DNA of 64,000 nt from Agarilytica sp045430345 (GTDB taxonomy: Bacteria > Pseudomonadota > Gammaproteobacteria > Pseudomonadales > Cellvibrionaceae): contig JAILXT010000001.1 in assembly GCA_045430345.1 (NCBI GenBank), positions 1,240,001 through 1,304,000 of the forward strand, in the 5' to 3' direction. Under the pieces are notes generated by a model. That model did no database searches and was not told where the DNA came from. It saw only the letters and a program-made list of their open reading frames with translations. Of this stretch, positions 63,471 to 64,000 are shown one piece after another (the stretch's first letter is position 1; each line of letters opens with the position of its first letter). Position numbers and translations under genes: made by a program.

Positions 63471-64000
63471 TTAAAAACTCACTTCAGCCCCAACATAGAA
63501 AAATCGCCCTACGACATCGTATACACCTGCGGCGGTATTTGTGCCCGAAATATTATTAAACGAAGGCGAAGGGATGTAAGGTGGCTTTTTATCTGTTGCG
63601 TTATTTAAGCCGACGATGAATGAATAACTGGTTTGGTCTTTTAGGTTAAAACGAACGTTATAGTCGTGATACCACACCGATGGCAAATCATTGTTGGCAG
63701 GCCAAATACTCGTATCAAATGTATTATCAACCACGCCGCTCCCGAGATAACGCGTCGCCCAGGTAAAGGTCACCGCATCTTTACGATAAGCCAATTGCGT
63801 ATTGGCTTTCCATTTTTGATAACCGGGTTCTTCAAGTTTTGAGAAAGATTCACCATAAACCGTTGATTCCCAATCGATGGTTCGTGTTACCAAAGCATTC
63901 GCCGACAAACGCCCCCCCATAACCTCAGTATGATAGTTAAGCGCTAAATCCCAGCCTTTCGTTTCTAACGCACCTATATTTTGCAGGTCTATATCTAAAC
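63471..64000 (-). CDS. TonB-dependent receptor, C-terminal part
   Basis: The frame is open to the window edge. It encodes beta-barrel strands (QNIGALETKGWDLALNY, TFTWATRYLGSGVVDNTF, WYHDYNVRFNL, YSFIVGLNNATDKKPPYI) and ends in the outer-membrane signature YDVVGRFFYVGAEVSF, with a terminal Phe. The LETKGWDL and VGLNNATDKKPP segments are typical of the carbohydrate-type receptors common in marine gammaproteobacteria. The plug domain and TonB box lie beyond the window. The convergent esterase gene may share a substrate, but that is only a guess. Confidence 0.88.
   Translation of the reverse strand, partial: LDIDLQNIGALETKGWDLALNYHTEVMGGRLSANALVTRTIDWESTVYGESFSKLEEPGYQKWKANTQLAYRKDAVTFTWATRYLGSGVVDNTFDTSIWPANNDLPSVWYHDYNVRFNLKDQTSYSFIVGLNNATDKKPPYIPSPSFNNISGTNTAAGVYDVVGRFFYVGAEVSF

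Noticed and set aside
1..64000. CRISPR arrays, tRNA genes, insertion sequences
   Set aside because: I looked for regularly spaced repeats, cloverleaf sequences and transposase motifs and found none.

Overview
The window looks like the chromosome of a marine, polysaccharide-degrading gammaproteobacterium, most likely from the Cellvibrionaceae (relatives of Saccharophagus and Teredinibacter). This is an inference. It rests on the gene order ffh - rpsP-rimM-trmD-rplS - dsbC-hom-thrC-recJ, which is Pseudomonas/Cellvibrio-like, on the complete sdhCDAB-sucAB-lpd-sucCD block with gltA divergent, and on a multimodular starch-degrading gene cluster. No tRNA, rRNA, CRISPR array, transposase or phage gene was seen.

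Left part (1-8000) is accessory DNA. A giant secreted SpvB/FG-GAP/RHS protein runs off the left edge on the minus strand, so its variable C-terminus is missing. Divergent to it is a two-gene ParE/RelE-type toxin-antitoxin module bracketed by two copies of a short repeat. Next (8015-15457, minus) come three GH13 starch enzymes: an exported GH13 with three starch-binding-like modules, an exported chloride-type alpha-amylase with two, and a pullulanase-type debranching enzyme without signal peptide. Their 517-base upstream region has direct and inverted repeats that look like operators.

The middle (15975-29446) is housekeeping: dsbC-hom-thrC-recJ, with a 110-base palindromic element between hom and thrC; the rpsP ribosomal/tRNA-modification operon; ffh; a divergent ypjD-corC pair; a CoA-type Nudix hydrolase; and small genes. 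From 29576 to 34996 there is a duplicated QueD-like protein, a tight five-gene minus-strand operon of little-studied families (ATP-grasp, YHS, DoxX, DinB-like, NRDE/TANGO2), a DedA protein and a 26-residue membrane peptide.

The TCA block (35143-48465) encodes succinyl-CoA synthetase, the 2-oxoglutarate dehydrogenase complex, succinate dehydrogenase and, divergently, citrate synthase. The 651-base divergent region contains a perfect 16-bp-arm hairpin and a good sigma-70 promoter for gltA. To the right are a LapG-type protease, a hibernation factor with a textbook FNR/Anr box, an RbgA-like GTPase, an active-looking diguanylate cyclase with an I-site, YceH, a Cys-rich exported protein, a FapA/DUF342 protein with four N-terminal repeats, a divergent pair of GT-C membrane glycosyltransferases (one PMT-like), an exported MetX-like hydrolase, an exported PHB-depolymerase-like esterase, and the C-terminus of a TonB-dependent receptor.

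The most promising less-described items are the five-gene ATP-grasp/YHS/DoxX/DinB/NRDE operon, the giant RHS protein, and the FNR-box-controlled hibernation factor. All functional calls come from reading motifs by eye; no database search was run.
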